From Acidobacteriota bacterium (lineage in GTDB: Bacteria; Acidobacteriota; Terriglobia; Acidiferrales; UBA7541): a stretch of 17,872 bases of DNA. The stretch covers positions 1 to 17,872 of the forward strand of contig QHYP01000129.1 of the NCBI GenBank assembly GCA_003224195.1, given 5' to 3'. Of the stretch, positions 6,292 to 15,432 are shown in pieces. Every line of letters starts with the position of its first letter. The first letter of the stretch is position 1. A program made the translations under genes and the position numbers. The notes beneath the pieces were generated by a model that saw only the letters and a list, made by a program, of their open reading frames with translations, searched no databases and was not told the DNA's origin.

Positions 6292-8711
6292 GTCCGCTTT
6301 GCAAACGGTTTGGCAGGACGTTCGCTTTGCCCTTCGCATGCTTGCGAAAAGCCCCGGCTTTGCCGTCGTTACCATTCTTTTCTGCGGTCTACGCTGTTTT
6401 GCTGAAACCGTTGCCATTTAGAGATTCAGACCGGCTCGCCTTCATCGAAAAGAAAAATCCTCCGCGCGGATGGGATCGGAACACCATTTCGCCGGCCGAG
6501 ATTCTTGCGTGGCGCGATCAGAGCCGAGCCTTTGAAGACATGGCCGCCTACACACAGAGACATTGTGTGCTCACCGGTGCAGCAGAGGCCGAAGAGGACC
6601 CCTGCGAAGTCATTTCCAGCAATCTGTTCCCGATTCTGGGCGTGGCCCCGATTCGCGGCCGTACGTTTTCTGCCGATGAGGACAAGCCGGAAGGGCCGCG
6701 CGTGGCAATCCTGAGCTACGCGTTGTGGCAGCGGCGGTTCGCCGCGGACGAAAACGTGATCGGACGTTCCGTTGATATCGACGGAGCAAGCTACACGATC
6801 GTCGGAATAATGCCCCCCAGCTTTTCTCACGCGTACGCTCCACCCTACCATGCTCTCTCCGAGTCGTTCGCCCAACTGTGGCTCTCCGGAATTGCGCTTT
6901 CGCCCGCGAGCGCGTGGAACGATTACTTCGGGATTGGCCGGCTGAAGTCTGGCCTCAGTTTGCAACAGGCTGAGGCGCAGATGGACACGGTTTCCGCTCG
7001 TATCGAAGCGATGTACCGCGATCTTAAAGGATGGCGGGCTCAGTTAATGAGCCTCCGCACGATAAGTTCTGGAGATACGCGCCCGGCGCTTCTGGTTCTG
7101 ATGGGAGCAGTAGCCTTTGTCTTGCTGATTGCCTGCGCCAACATCGCCAACCTGTTGCTTGCGCGCGGCGCGAGCCGAGCCAACGAGTTTGCGGTAAGGA
7201 ACGCTTTGGGAGCCAGCCAGAGTCGCATTGTCCGCCAACTTTTGACCGAGAGTTTCGTGATTTCCATGGCCGGCGGAGTTCTAGGAGTCTTGCTGGCGTC
7301 TTGGGGGACTAGAGCATTGGTGGCGTTGGCTCCGCCCTTCCTGCTAAAAACGGCACCGGGCCTGGCCAGCGGCGCAGCGGATTCGCGAGTCTTTGGTTTT
7401 AGTTTTGCGACCGTGGTGATGACGACTTTCCTCTTCGGTCTGGCACCCGCGCTTCAAAGCTCGCGGCCCCACGTGACCGAAACCCTAAAGGAGACTGGTC
7501 GCAGTTCGCTGCAGAGTCCGCGCAACCGCCGTTTTCGCAGCGCTTTGGTTGTTTCTGAGATTGCGCTGGCCATGGTGCTCCTGATCGGCGCGGGGCTCAT
7601 GGTCCGAACTCTCGCGCAGCTTAGCCGCGTGAACCTGGGCTTCAATCCCGCCAATGTCTTGACACTGCGTGCGCCGCTCTCGGGTGGGCAGTACAAGGAG
7701 CCTCAAGCGCGGGCGCAGTTCTGGGACCGAGCGCTTTCGGCAGTTGAATCACTGCCGGGCGTCGAAGCAGCCAGCGTTTCTCTCCGCTTGCCTGTCAACG
7801 GTTGGGCGGGACAGTTCTTCAACACCGCGGATGACCCCAATCCGCCAGCGGGGCAGGTGCCGGACGCTAATTACGTCATCGTGGGCCCTGGCTATTTCCG
7901 CGTCATGCAAATTCCCCTGCGCAGAGGCCGCAGCTTCAATGAACACGATACGCAGAGTGGCGATAGAGTCGTGATCGTGAATGAGGAACTGGCCCGATCC
8001 TATTGGCCGGGCCAAGATCCACTTGGAAAGCAGTTGCGCGTTGGAGGCCAAGGCCCATGGCTTTCCATAGTGGGAGTTGCCGGAAATGTGCTGAGCCAGG
8101 GACCAGATGCAGGTTTTCACCCGGAGATTTATGTTCCCTACCAACAATTTCCCTGGCTTCTCGGGGGCCCGAAACATTTGGTCGTGCGCACATCTGCTGG
8201 CGTGAAACCGGAGACCCTGGCGCACGCCGTAGTGCAGGAAATCCATCGTCTCGATAAGGACGTGCCGGTAGCAGATATTGCGACCATGGAGTTGATTGCG
8301 CGGGAGCCGATGGCGCAGCAGCGCATGGTGATGGCCCTACTGGTATCATTCGCGGGTCTTGCGCTTGTTCTCTCGGCATTGGGGATCTACAGCGTGCTTT
8401 CGTACTCCATCGCTCAGCGGACGCGAGAAATTGGCTTGCGCGTGGCGCTGGGAGCTCAGCAGCGCGACGTGCTCCGCTTGGTGGTAGGGCAAGGCATCGC
8501 GCTCGCCATCGTAGGCGCCGTGGCGGGTATCGCCGGAGCCTTGGGATTGACGCGCTATCTTCAGAGCTTGCTCTATGGAGTCCGCCCGACCGATCCACTA
8601 ACGTTTGCTGGTGTGGCGATTCTCCTGGCGCTGGTTTCGCTGGCGGCGTGCTACATCCCCGCGCGGCGCGCCACGCGCGTGGATCCCTTGGCCGCCCTTC
8701 GACACGAATGA
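6047..8711 (+). pseudogene. ADOP-type ABC permease, broken by a 38-bp deletion and frameshift
   Basis: This was a MacB/FtsX-like permease of the acidobacterial duplicated orphan permease group. The first part reads from the ATG at 6047: cytoplasmic domain with KERDDRELDEELRSYLD, then RFALRMLAKSPGFAVV entering the first membrane helix. At about 6374-6384 the frame breaks; the original frame runs into a stop at 6419-6421. The downstream frame continues from FSAVYAVLLKPLPF to the normal C-terminal PARRATRVDPLAALRHE at 8711 without further stops. Compared with the paralogue at 8749-11439, 38 bp are missing, removing the helix signature around TLALGIGANTAI. The rest, with two periplasmic domains and two sets of FtsX helices, looks intact, so the lesion is recent or an assembly error. 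Reinitiation at 6327 seems unlikely to give a working protein. Confidence 0.85.
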
Positions 8712-8748
8712 ACTTTCCTGCGGGAGGCTTCGCCCTAGGGGAACGACG

Positions 8749-8993
8749 ATGTCGTTGAACGCTTTGCGGTCACCCATAAAATTGCTGCGACACGTTGCCG
8801 GTGGCCTGCGCGGACTGTTCCGAAAGGAACGGGACGACCGCGAGTTGGACGAGGAACTGCGCGGCTATTTGGATGCGGCAGCGAATGTGAAAATGCGAGC
8901 GGGCGTGCCCCATGACGAAGCGGTTCGAGCCGCGCGAATGGAGATGGGCAGCCTTGAATCGGTCAAGGAAGAAGTGCGCGCGGTTGGCTGGGA
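8749..8993 (+). repeat. Direct repeat, copy 2: 5' end of the second ADOP gene
   Basis: Second copy of the 245-bp repeat at 6047-6291. The motif TAGGGG with CGATGTCG also recurs around the start codons of both copies. Confidence 0.85.
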
Positions 8994-11439
8994 AACAGGG
9001 GTCGCGGCAATCTGGCAAGACCTCCGCTTCGGTGTCCGCACCGTGGCGAAGAGTCCCGGCTTTGCCGCAGTTGCCATCATCACGCTGGCTTTAGGCATCG
9101 GCGCCAACACGGCCATCTTCAGCGTGGTCAACGCCGTTTTGCTGCGGCCACTGCCGTATCCGGAGGCCGCGCGCATCGTTCAGGTCTGGCACGTGCCGCC
9201 ACCCAAAAGTTTTCCCGGAATGACCAGGTTCGCCGTTTCTCCAGCGAACTATTTGGACTGGCGCAGCCAAAACCATGTTTTCGAGGGAATAGAGATCTAC
9301 GGATTTGGGGCCTTCAACTTCACGAACGGAGACCGTCCTGAGGTGGTGCAAGCCGCGCGCGTGGCGGCGGACTTTTTCTCCGTTCTGCGCGTGCAGCCCA
9401 TGATGGGCCGAATCTTTGCTCCCGAGGAGGATCAGTCCGGACACTCGGACGTAGTGATTCTGGCGCACGCCTTTTGGCAGAGCCGTTTCGGCGCCAACCG
9501 CGACATCATCGGTCAAACGGTTGCTCTCAACGGTAACAAGTACACGGTGGTTGGGGTAATGCCCCCGAGTTTCCAGTTTCCCGCCCCGCCCGATGCGCAA
9601 TGGAATCCCCAAATCTTTGCTCCGCTCGGGTGGACCGACAAGGACCGCGCCGTGCGCGGCAACCACAACTATTTGGTGGTCGCGCGCCTGCGCTCCGGCG
9701 TGGAACTGCGGCAAGCGCAGGCGGAGATGAATGCAATCTCCAGCCGCCTCGAGCAGCAGTATCCGGAGGATGACAAAGGGTGGGGCGCGGTTCTCGTGCC
9801 CCTGCGCGAGCAACTCGTGGGAGACGTGCGGCCCGCTCTCTTGGTTCTGCTCGGAGCGGTCGCCTTTGTGCTCCTCATCGCGTGCGCAAACGTGGCGAAT
9901 CTCTTGCTTGCGAGAACACTGGCCCGGCGGAAGGAGATCGCGATACGCACGGCGCTAGGAGCGGGCCGCGGCCGCGTTCTCCAGCAGGTCCTCTCGGAGA
10001 CCTTGCTGCTCTCGCTGGCCGGAGGCGCTTTGGGTCTTTTGCTCGCGCGCTTCGGGATCGACCTGATCGTCCACTTCTTGGCGGCGAGGTTGCCTCGATC
10101 CAGCGAGATCGGCCTGGACGCTTTGGTGCTGACGTTTACCCTCGTCATTTCTGTTTTCAGCGGGCTCGTCGCGGGGTTGGTGCCGGCTCTGCGTCTGACG
10201 AGAACGGATGTGAATCAAGCTTTGAAGGAGGGCCTCGGCAGGACCAGCGCGGATTCGGGAGGGCAGCGCACGCGCAGCGTACTGGTAGTCACGGAAGTTG
10301 CGTTGTCACTCGTCCTGCTGATCGGGGCCGGACTCATGATTCGCAGCCTGTGGATGCTGCGGCGCGTCGATCCGGGTTTCGACCCGCACAACGTCCTGAC
10401 GATGTTCATTCCTTTACCGCAAACAAAGTACGTCAAGCCGGTTCAGCAGCTCGAGTTTTTCGACCAACTGCTTCAGCGTGTGCGAGCGTTACCTGGGGTT
10501 GAGTCGGCGGGCGCAACCGATGCGCTACCCTTAATGGGCGGCTCGACCCAGCCCGTCACGATCGAAGGTCAGCCAATTGTCCCCATGTCGGAACAACCCG
10601 AAGTTGCGGTCCGCCGGATTACCCCTGGTTACCTTCGCACCATGCGCGTACCGTTGCAGCGAGGTCGCGACTTCAACGAAGGGGACACGCTGGACAGACC
10701 GGCCGTGGTCTTGATCAGCAAGTCCATGGCGGAGCAGTTCTGGCCCAAGGAGGATCCCATCGGCAAGCATCTGACTTTGACTTTTTTCCGGGACACCCGC
10801 CGGGAAGTTGTCGGCATTGTCGGCGATGTGAAACAAGACGGACTGGAAGTGGATAGGCCGATAGAGACCGTGTATGGTCCCGTGGCCAAGAATCCGGGTC
10901 CGTGGATGTCGCTTGTGGTGCGCACGGCCGGAAAACCTGCCAGCCTGGTCTCGGCGGTGACGGGCGCGGTTCGGGAGGTGGATCGAGAGCAGCCCGTGGT
11001 AGATGTTGCCACGATGGAAGAAATTCTTGGCAACTCGTTTTCGCAGCGGCGCTTCACCATGCTCCTGCTGGCGGCATTCGCCGGGCTGGCTTTGCTTCTC
11101 GCGGCGATAGGAATCTACGGCGTGCTCTCTTATGCCGTCCGGCGGCGTGTGCAGGAAATCGGCATCCGCGTAGCATTGGGCGCGCAACAGGCGGACGTCC
11201 TGCGGCTCGTCGTGGGGCAGGGGCTGCGGTTGACCCTGGCAGGTTTGGCGATTGGTGTGGTGATCGCGCTTGGCCTCACGCGGCTTCTAACTGGAATGCT
11301 CTTCAGCGTGAAGCCGACGGACCCGCTGACTTTCGTCGCCGTCGCCGCGCTGCTTTGCAGCATCGCCCTTCTCGCGTGTTACTTGCCGGCGCGGCGGGCG
11401 ACGCGCGTGGATCCGGTGGTCGCCCTCCGGTACGAATGA
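8749..11439 (+). CDS. ADOP-type ABC permease (MacB/FtsX-like), intact
   Basis: An 896-residue membrane protein of the acidobacterial duplicated orphan permease group. The order is a cytoplasmic N-terminal domain with ELDEELRGYLD and DEAVRAARMEMGS; first membrane helix with AVAIITLALGIGANTAIFSV (107-126); periplasmic MacB-like domain; three FtsX helices, including RPALLVLLGAVAFVLLIACA; a second periplasmic domain; and a second set of three helices ending PARRATRVDPVVALRYE. It therefore has two MacB-like halves and no ATPase, hence 'orphan'. The frame is open from 8605, but the ATG at 8749 is chosen because it aligns exactly with the paralogue's start and lies after the previous gene's stop at 8711. 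Members are presumed to work with a separate ATPase in export or envelope stress; substrate unknown. Confidence 0.93.
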   Translation: MSLNALRSPIKLLRHVAGGLRGLFRKERDDRELDEELRGYLDAAANVKMRAGVPHDEAVRAARMEMGSLESVKEEVRAVGWETGVAAIWQDLRFGVRTVAKSPGFAAVAIITLALGIGANTAIFSVVNAVLLRPLPYPEAARIVQVWHVPPPKSFPGMTRFAVSPANYLDWRSQNHVFEGIEIYGFGAFNFTNGDRPEVVQAARVAADFFSVLRVQPMMGRIFAPEEDQSGHSDVVILAHAFWQSRFGANRDIIGQTVALNGNKYTVVGVMPPSFQFPAPPDAQWNPQIFAPLGWTDKDRAVRGNHNYLVVARLRSGVELRQAQAEMNAISSRLEQQYPEDDKGWGAVLVPLREQLVGDVRPALLVLLGAVAFVLLIACANVANLLLARTLARRKEIAIRTALGAGRGRVLQQVLSETLLLSLAGGALGLLLARFGIDLIVHFLAARLPRSSEIGLDALVLTFTLVISVFSGLVAGLVPALRLTRTDVNQALKEGLGRTSADSGGQRTRSVLVVTEVALSLVLLIGAGLMIRSLWMLRRVDPGFDPHNVLTMFIPLPQTKYVKPVQQLEFFDQLLQRVRALPGVESAGATDALPLMGGSTQPVTIEGQPIVPMSEQPEVAVRRITPGYLRTMRVPLQRGRDFNEGDTLDRPAVVLISKSMAEQFWPKEDPIGKHLTLTFFRDTRREVVGIVGDVKQDGLEVDRPIETVYGPVAKNPGPWMSLVVRTAGKPASLVSAVTGAVREVDREQPVVDVATMEEILGNSFSQRRFTMLLLAAFAGLALLLAAIGIYGVLSYAVRRRVQEIGIRVALGAQQADVLRLVVGQGLRLTLAGLAIGVVIALGLTRLLTGMLFSVKPTDPLTFVAVAALLCSIALLACYLPARRATRVDPVVALRYE

Positions 11440-11461
11440 CCGCGGGTTTCTTCACGACTGA

Positions 11462-12856
11462 CTAGCTCTGGCCGCCGGCCAGTTCGCGCACGAGGGCGCC
11501 GACAAACGACTTGGCGTCGCCGAAGAGCATCAGGGTTTTGTCGAGGTAATAGAGCGGATTGTCGATTCCGGCGAAACCGGGGCTCATGCTGCGTTTGATC
11601 ACCATCACCGTGCGGGCCTTGTCCACATCCAAAATGGGCATTCCATAAATGGGGCTCGAGGCATCGTTCCGCGCGGCGGGGTTCGTGACGTCGTTCGCGC
11701 CAATCACGAGCGCCACGTCCGTTTGCGGAAAGTCGCCGTTGATTTCCTCCATGTCCAGCAGCTTGTCGTAGGGAATGTCAGCCTCCGCGAGAAGCACGTT
11801 CATGTGGCCGGGCATGCGGCCTGCGACCGGGTGAATGCCGAACTTCACGTCCACGCCGCGCTTCGTCAGGGCGTCATAGAGTTCCCGCACCTTGTGCTGC
11901 GCCTGCGCCACGGCCATCCCGTACCCGGGAACGATCACCACTTTGTTCGCCGCGGCAAGGATTGCGGCTGCCTCTTCCGCCGTTGCGCTCCGCACCGGCT
12001 GCGCCTGTTGCACGGCGGCTCCGGCGGCCTGTTCCTGCCCGAACGCGCCGAACAACACGTTGGAGAACGACCGGTTCATCGCCTTCGACATGTTCACGGA
12101 CAGGATGAAGCCGGAAGCGCCGTCGAGCGCTCCGGCGATAATCAGCAGCTTGCTGTCGAGGACGAATCCCATCGCAGCGGCGGAAAGCCCGGCGTAGGAG
12201 TTCAGCAACGAAATCACCGTCGGCATGTCGGCGCCGCCGATGGGGATGATCATCAATACTCCAAAAACGAGCGGGATCCCTACCACAGCGGGGAAATACT
12301 GGGTTTGCCCCGGGTGCAATACAAGGTAAGCCGCGACTCCGACAGCGATGGCCAGCAGAGAAAGATTGACGATGTTCTGTCCTCTATAGGTGATCGGCCG
12401 CTGCGGAAGAATCTCCTGCAGCTTGCCCGCGGCCATCAGGCTTCCGGTAAAGGTCAGCGAGCCGAGAATCACCTCCATCGAGAGGACAGCCATCATGAAG
12501 CGCGGCACATCCGGAGCGCGCAAATAAAACTCCGCCGTGCCCACCAACGTAACGCAGAGCGCGCCGAAAGCGTGGCTGAGGGCGGTCCGCTGCGGCACCG
12601 CCGTCATTTGTACCTTTCCCAGGGGCACACCGATGATCGTTCCGAGCACCAGTCCGATGGCGATCCATTTGTAGTCCACGATATCGTGATGCAGCAAAGT
12701 TCCGCCAACGGCGAGGAGCATCCCCAGCTCGCCGGCCCGCACGCCGTGGCGGGCCGTGCTCGGGGAACTCAACCATTTGAGCGAGAGGATGAAAAGAGCG
12801 GTGGCGACGAGGTAGGTAATTTCGATGATCTGTTCGGTGCCGATCATGGCGTTCAC
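11462..12856 (-). CDS. pntB: NAD(P) transhydrogenase subunit beta
   Basis: A 464-residue subunit carrying the proton-channel membrane domain II and the NADP(H)-binding domain III of the proton-translocating transhydrogenase, which uses the proton gradient to make NADPH from NADH. Domain II spans about residues 10-265 and includes the conserved GADMPTVISLLNSYAG (208-223). Domain III follows a short Ala/Gln-rich linker and shows VIVPGYGMAVAQAQ (307-320), HPVAGRMPGHMNVLLAEA (342-359), VIGANDVTNPAA (384-395) and KRSM (421-424). The start is GTG at 12854-12856, overlapping the upstream stop as GTGA; ATG at 12847 is an alternative. It is convergent with the ADOP gene, 22 bp apart, without an evident terminator between. 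Confidence 0.96.
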   Translation of the reverse strand: MNAMIGTEQIIEITYLVATALFILSLKWLSSPSTARHGVRAGELGMLLAVGGTLLHHDIVDYKWIAIGLVLGTIIGVPLGKVQMTAVPQRTALSHAFGALCVTLVGTAEFYLRAPDVPRFMMAVLSMEVILGSLTFTGSLMAAGKLQEILPQRPITYRGQNIVNLSLLAIAVGVAAYLVLHPGQTQYFPAVVGIPLVFGVLMIIPIGGADMPTVISLLNSYAGLSAAAMGFVLDSKLLIIAGALDGASGFILSVNMSKAMNRSFSNVLFGAFGQEQAAGAAVQQAQPVRSATAEEAAAILAAANKVVIVPGYGMAVAQAQHKVRELYDALTKRGVDVKFGIHPVAGRMPGHMNVLLAEADIPYDKLLDMEEINGDFPQTDVALVIGANDVTNPAARNDASSPIYGMPILDVDKARTVMVIKRSMSPGFAGIDNPLYYLDKTLMLFGDAKSFVGALVRELAGGQS

Positions 12857-13149
12857 GGCTTTTTGGGACCGCTCGCGCGGAACATCTTGAGCATCCGGTC
12901 GGTGATCAGAAATCCTCCGACGAGGTTGCCGGTAGCGGCGACGATGGCGATGGTGCCGAGCACGGTCGAAAGCGTGCTCTTGTGTTCGCCGACGAGAAGG
13001 ATCGCGCCGACCACGGCGATGGCGTCGAGTGCGTTGGTCAGCGACATCAATGGCGTATGTAGGAGCGGCGAAACGCGGCGGATCACTTCAAAGCCGATGA
13101 ACCCGGCCAGCATGAAGACATAGAGGCTCGTGAGCAGGTCCAACTTCAT
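12853..13149 (-). CDS. pntAB: NAD(P) transhydrogenase subunit alpha part 2
   Basis: A 98-residue membrane subunit contributing the alpha-side helices of domain II. Three membrane segments are visible: LLTSLYVFMLAGFIGFEVI (4-22), the segment after SPLLHTPLMSLTNALDAIAV, and a last one ending GNLVGGFLITDRML. The HTPLMSLTNA motif is diagnostic of the family. In E. coli this is the C-terminal part of PntA; here the alpha subunit is split, as in Rhodospirillum rubrum. The start ATG overlaps the pntAA stop (ATGA at 13146-13149), with GGGAGGAG four bases upstream inside pntAA. Confidence 0.95.
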   Translation of the reverse strand: MKLDLLTSLYVFMLAGFIGFEVIRRVSPLLHTPLMSLTNALDAIAVVGAILLVGEHKSTLSTVLGTIAIVAATGNLVGGFLITDRMLKMFRASGPKKP

Positions 13150-14324
13150 CGGACTCCTCCCTTGGATTGCGTTTCGAGCGCGGGAAGTGAAAAGAACTCG
13201 CGCACGCGGGCGTTGACCACTTCACCCGCATGCGTGAGCAGAGTTTCGCGGACGATATCGTCCTCGAAATTCAGTTGCAGCCTCCCCTCCTTCACCAGAT
13301 GAAGGAGAAAGGCGCTGATGTTGCGCGCGTACATCTGGCTGGCGTGATAGGGCACGGTGCTGGCAAGGTTGAACCAGCCGATGATCGTGACCCCGTGCTC
13401 GACCACTTTTTCGCCCGGCCGCGTTGATTCGCAATTTCCTCCGCGTTCCGCCGCCATCACCGAGCCCGGAGCCATGCCGGCCACCATTTCGCGCGTGACG
13501 AGCACCGGAGACTTCTTCCCGGGAACCACCGCCGCCGTGACCACTACATCGCTCTCCGCCACGACACGCGCCAACAATTCGCGCTGCCGCCGGTAGAAAG
13601 ATTCGTCCTGCGCCTTCGCGTACCCGCCCGCGTCCTCCGCGTCCTTGGCTTCGAGTGGCAGCTCCACGAAGCGTCCGCCCAGGCTTTGCACCTGTTCCTT
13701 GGCAGCGGGACGGAGATCGTACGCTGAGGCCACTGCACCCAGGCGCCGCGCGGTGGCGATGGCTTGCAACCCGGCCACGCCTGCCCCAATCACCAGAACC
13801 CGCCCGGGCGCGATCGTACCCGCTGCGGTTGTGAGCATGGGGAATATGCGTGGTAGCGTGTCCGCGGCAATCACCACGGCTTTGTATCCGCAGATCGTGC
13901 CCATCGAAGAAAGCGCGTCCATGCTCTGGGCACGCGTGCTGCGCGGCATCAACTCAACGGAAAACGACGTAACCCCCCGGGCGACGATTTCCTGGATTGT
14001 CTTGAGCGTGCCCAGCGGCCTCAGGAATCCAATCAGAACCTGGCCGCTCCGGAGGAGAGGGAGGTCGGCTTCGCCGGTCTTGTCATTGGAGCCGTGACAG
14101 AGCACCTGTACCACCAGATCCGCTGCGCGGAAGACTTCGGCGCGCTCAGGGAGAATCTTCGCGCCCTTCGCAGTGTATTCGGCGTCCGGATAACCGGCTT
14201 CCACTCCCGCCCCCGCCTCCACGACAACCTCGAGTCCAGATTTGACAAGATTCGGGATCACCGCAGGCACCAGCGCGACACGCCGCTCCCCAGGGAAACT
14301 CTCTTTCGGGACACCGACAATCAT
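13146..14324 (-). CDS. pntAA: NAD(P) transhydrogenase subunit alpha part 1
   Basis: A 392-residue soluble subunit that binds NAD(H) (domain I). The start MIVGVPKESFPGERRVALVP is typical of the alanine dehydrogenase/transhydrogenase fold. The loop RSTRAQSMDALSS (128-140) retains the Arg, Gln, Asp and Ser needed for hydride transfer. The Rossmann motif is VLVIGAGVAGLQAIATARRL (176-195), followed by AYDLRP. The ORF is open to 14351, but ATG at 14324 is chosen because GGAGGAAGG precedes it. One oddity is that the strand usually reading GSVIVDLAAE reads GSVMAAE (287-293), lacking three residues including the conserved Asp; activity may be affected. It is the first gene of the pntAA-pntAB-pntB operon, divergent from the deaminase gene across 106 bp. 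Confidence 0.95.
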   Translation of the reverse strand: MIVGVPKESFPGERRVALVPAVIPNLVKSGLEVVVEAGAGVEAGYPDAEYTAKGAKILPERAEVFRAADLVVQVLCHGSNDKTGEADLPLLRSGQVLIGFLRPLGTLKTIQEIVARGVTSFSVELMPRSTRAQSMDALSSMGTICGYKAVVIAADTLPRIFPMLTTAAGTIAPGRVLVIGAGVAGLQAIATARRLGAVASAYDLRPAAKEQVQSLGGRFVELPLEAKDAEDAGGYAKAQDESFYRRQRELLARVVAESDVVVTAAVVPGKKSPVLVTREMVAGMAPGSVMAAERGGNCESTRPGEKVVEHGVTIIGWFNLASTVPYHASQMYARNISAFLLHLVKEGRLQLNFEDDIVRETLLTHAGEVVNARVREFFSLPALETQSKGGVR

Positions 14325-14430
14325 GGGCCTTCCTCCGATCCGAACTCGCACCGCTTGCCAGCGACTCCGCTGCGTTCCGAGGGATTGCGCAACTTAGGCA
14401 AAACGGGCAAGCTCATTCCTTTGAGAACCA

Positions 14431-14898
14431 ATGTCCGAAGAATTCATGCGGCGGGCCATCGCCCTCGCGCTTGAGAATGTGCGCTCCGGCCGCGGCGGGC
14501 CGTTCGCGGCGCTCGTTGTGAAGGACGGCCGCGTCCTCGTGGAAGGAACCAATCGCGTCACTTCGACGAACGACCCGACGGCCCACGCCGAGATCATCGC
14601 CATCCGCGAAGCGTGCCGCGCGCTCGGCGATTTTCAACTAACGAGCTGTGACCTCTACACGACCTGCGAACCCTGCCCGATGTGCCTCGGAGCGATTTAC
14701 TGGGCGCGGCCAGCGCGCGTTTTCTACGCCGGGACCGCTTCCGACGCCGCGGCGGCCGGCTTCGACGACGCTCTCATCTACAACGAGCTGCGGAATCCGC
14801 CGGCGGGGCGGCACATTCCCATGAAACAGCTCCTCCGCGATGACGCCCTCGCCATTTTTTCGGCGTGGAATGCGAAGGCCGACAAGATAAAGTACTAA
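14431..14898 (+). CDS. guaD: Guanine deaminase (cytidine deaminase-like fold)
   Basis: A 155-residue zinc hydrolase of the CDA superfamily. Zinc ligands and catalytic residues are visible as TAHAEIIAIREA with H52 and E54, and CEPCPMCLGAIYWARP with C82 and C85. GGPFAALVVKDG (22-33), TSTNDPTAHAE and the late AGFDDALIYNEL (109-120) match Bacillus-type guanine deaminase closely, as does the C-terminal KIKY tail ending in Tyr. It would convert guanine to xanthine plus ammonia in purine salvage or catabolism. tRNA adenosine deaminase (TadA) is the main alternative, but the FDD segment and C-terminal tail favour GuaD. The ribosome-binding site is weak. It converges with the DinB-family gene, 12 bp away. 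Confidence 0.85.
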   Translation: MSEEFMRRAIALALENVRSGRGGPFAALVVKDGRVLVEGTNRVTSTNDPTAHAEIIAIREACRALGDFQLTSCDLYTTCEPCPMCLGAIYWARPARVFYAGTASDAAAAGFDDALIYNELRNPPAGRHIPMKQLLRDDALAIFSAWNAKADKIKY

Positions 14899-14910
14899 CG
14901 GCGGAGTGCT

Positions 14911-15432
14911 CTATTCTGCCCGCCATGCGCCCAGCGCGCGCCGCACATCGACGATTTGTCCCAGGTGATACGCATTATGGTCGGCCACCAGCAGCGCTTC
15001 GCGAAGAATCGTTTGCCCATCACCGTGGGGAATCCGCGCGTATAGGTCGGTGCGAGGATTGTTTACCAGAGCAATCATCTCGCGCAGATCGCGGCGAAAG
15101 TCCGCTAGGCTCTTCTGCCACGCAGATTCGTCCGGCGGTGCTTCCGTTTTTGGCCAGTAGCCGTCTGGAAATTCCGGTGAGACGTGCTTGGCACTGCGGC
15201 TGAATTCCAGGATGTCCCATTGCGCGATGCGCAGGTGCTCGAGAAGCTGCCAGGCCGTATGCAGCAGCCCCGCGGCTCGCGTTCCGCGCAGCGCCGCCGG
15301 CAAATCCTTAACCGCATCGTCAATGTGGAGGTGGGCGCCGCCGCCCTTGAGCAAGTTCATGAGGTGCTCGCGGAGCAGTCTGCTTTCGTCTCGCGCGGGT
15401 TTGGTGCGTGGACGCGGCGATCTTTTCTTCAT
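14911..15432 (-). CDS. DinB-family protein
   Basis: A 173-residue four-helix-bundle protein of the DinB/YfiT superfamily. Candidate metal-binding histidines are in LLHTAWQLLEHLR (56-68; H58 or H66) and in ADHNAYHLGQI (150-160; H152 and H156), the typical DinB pattern. Members include thiol-S-transferases and many uncharacterised metalloproteins, so the exact reaction is unknown. The start ATG overlaps the stop of the methyltransferase gene (ATGA at 15429-15432), so the two are translationally coupled and may act on the same small molecule. The N-terminal 15 residues are strongly basic. Confidence 0.85.
   Translation of the reverse strand: MKKRSPRPRTKPARDESRLLREHLMNLLKGGGAHLHIDDAVKDLPAALRGTRAAGLLHTAWQLLEHLRIAQWDILEFSRSAKHVSPEFPDGYWPKTEAPPDESAWQKSLADFRRDLREMIALVNNPRTDLYARIPHGDGQTILREALLVADHNAYHLGQIVDVRRALGAWRAE

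Noticed and set aside
11723..13123. 466-residue plus-strand frame opposite pntB and pntAB
   Set aside because: It is the antisense shadow of well-conserved transhydrogenase genes; the peptide is His/Arg/Gly-rich with no domain pattern.
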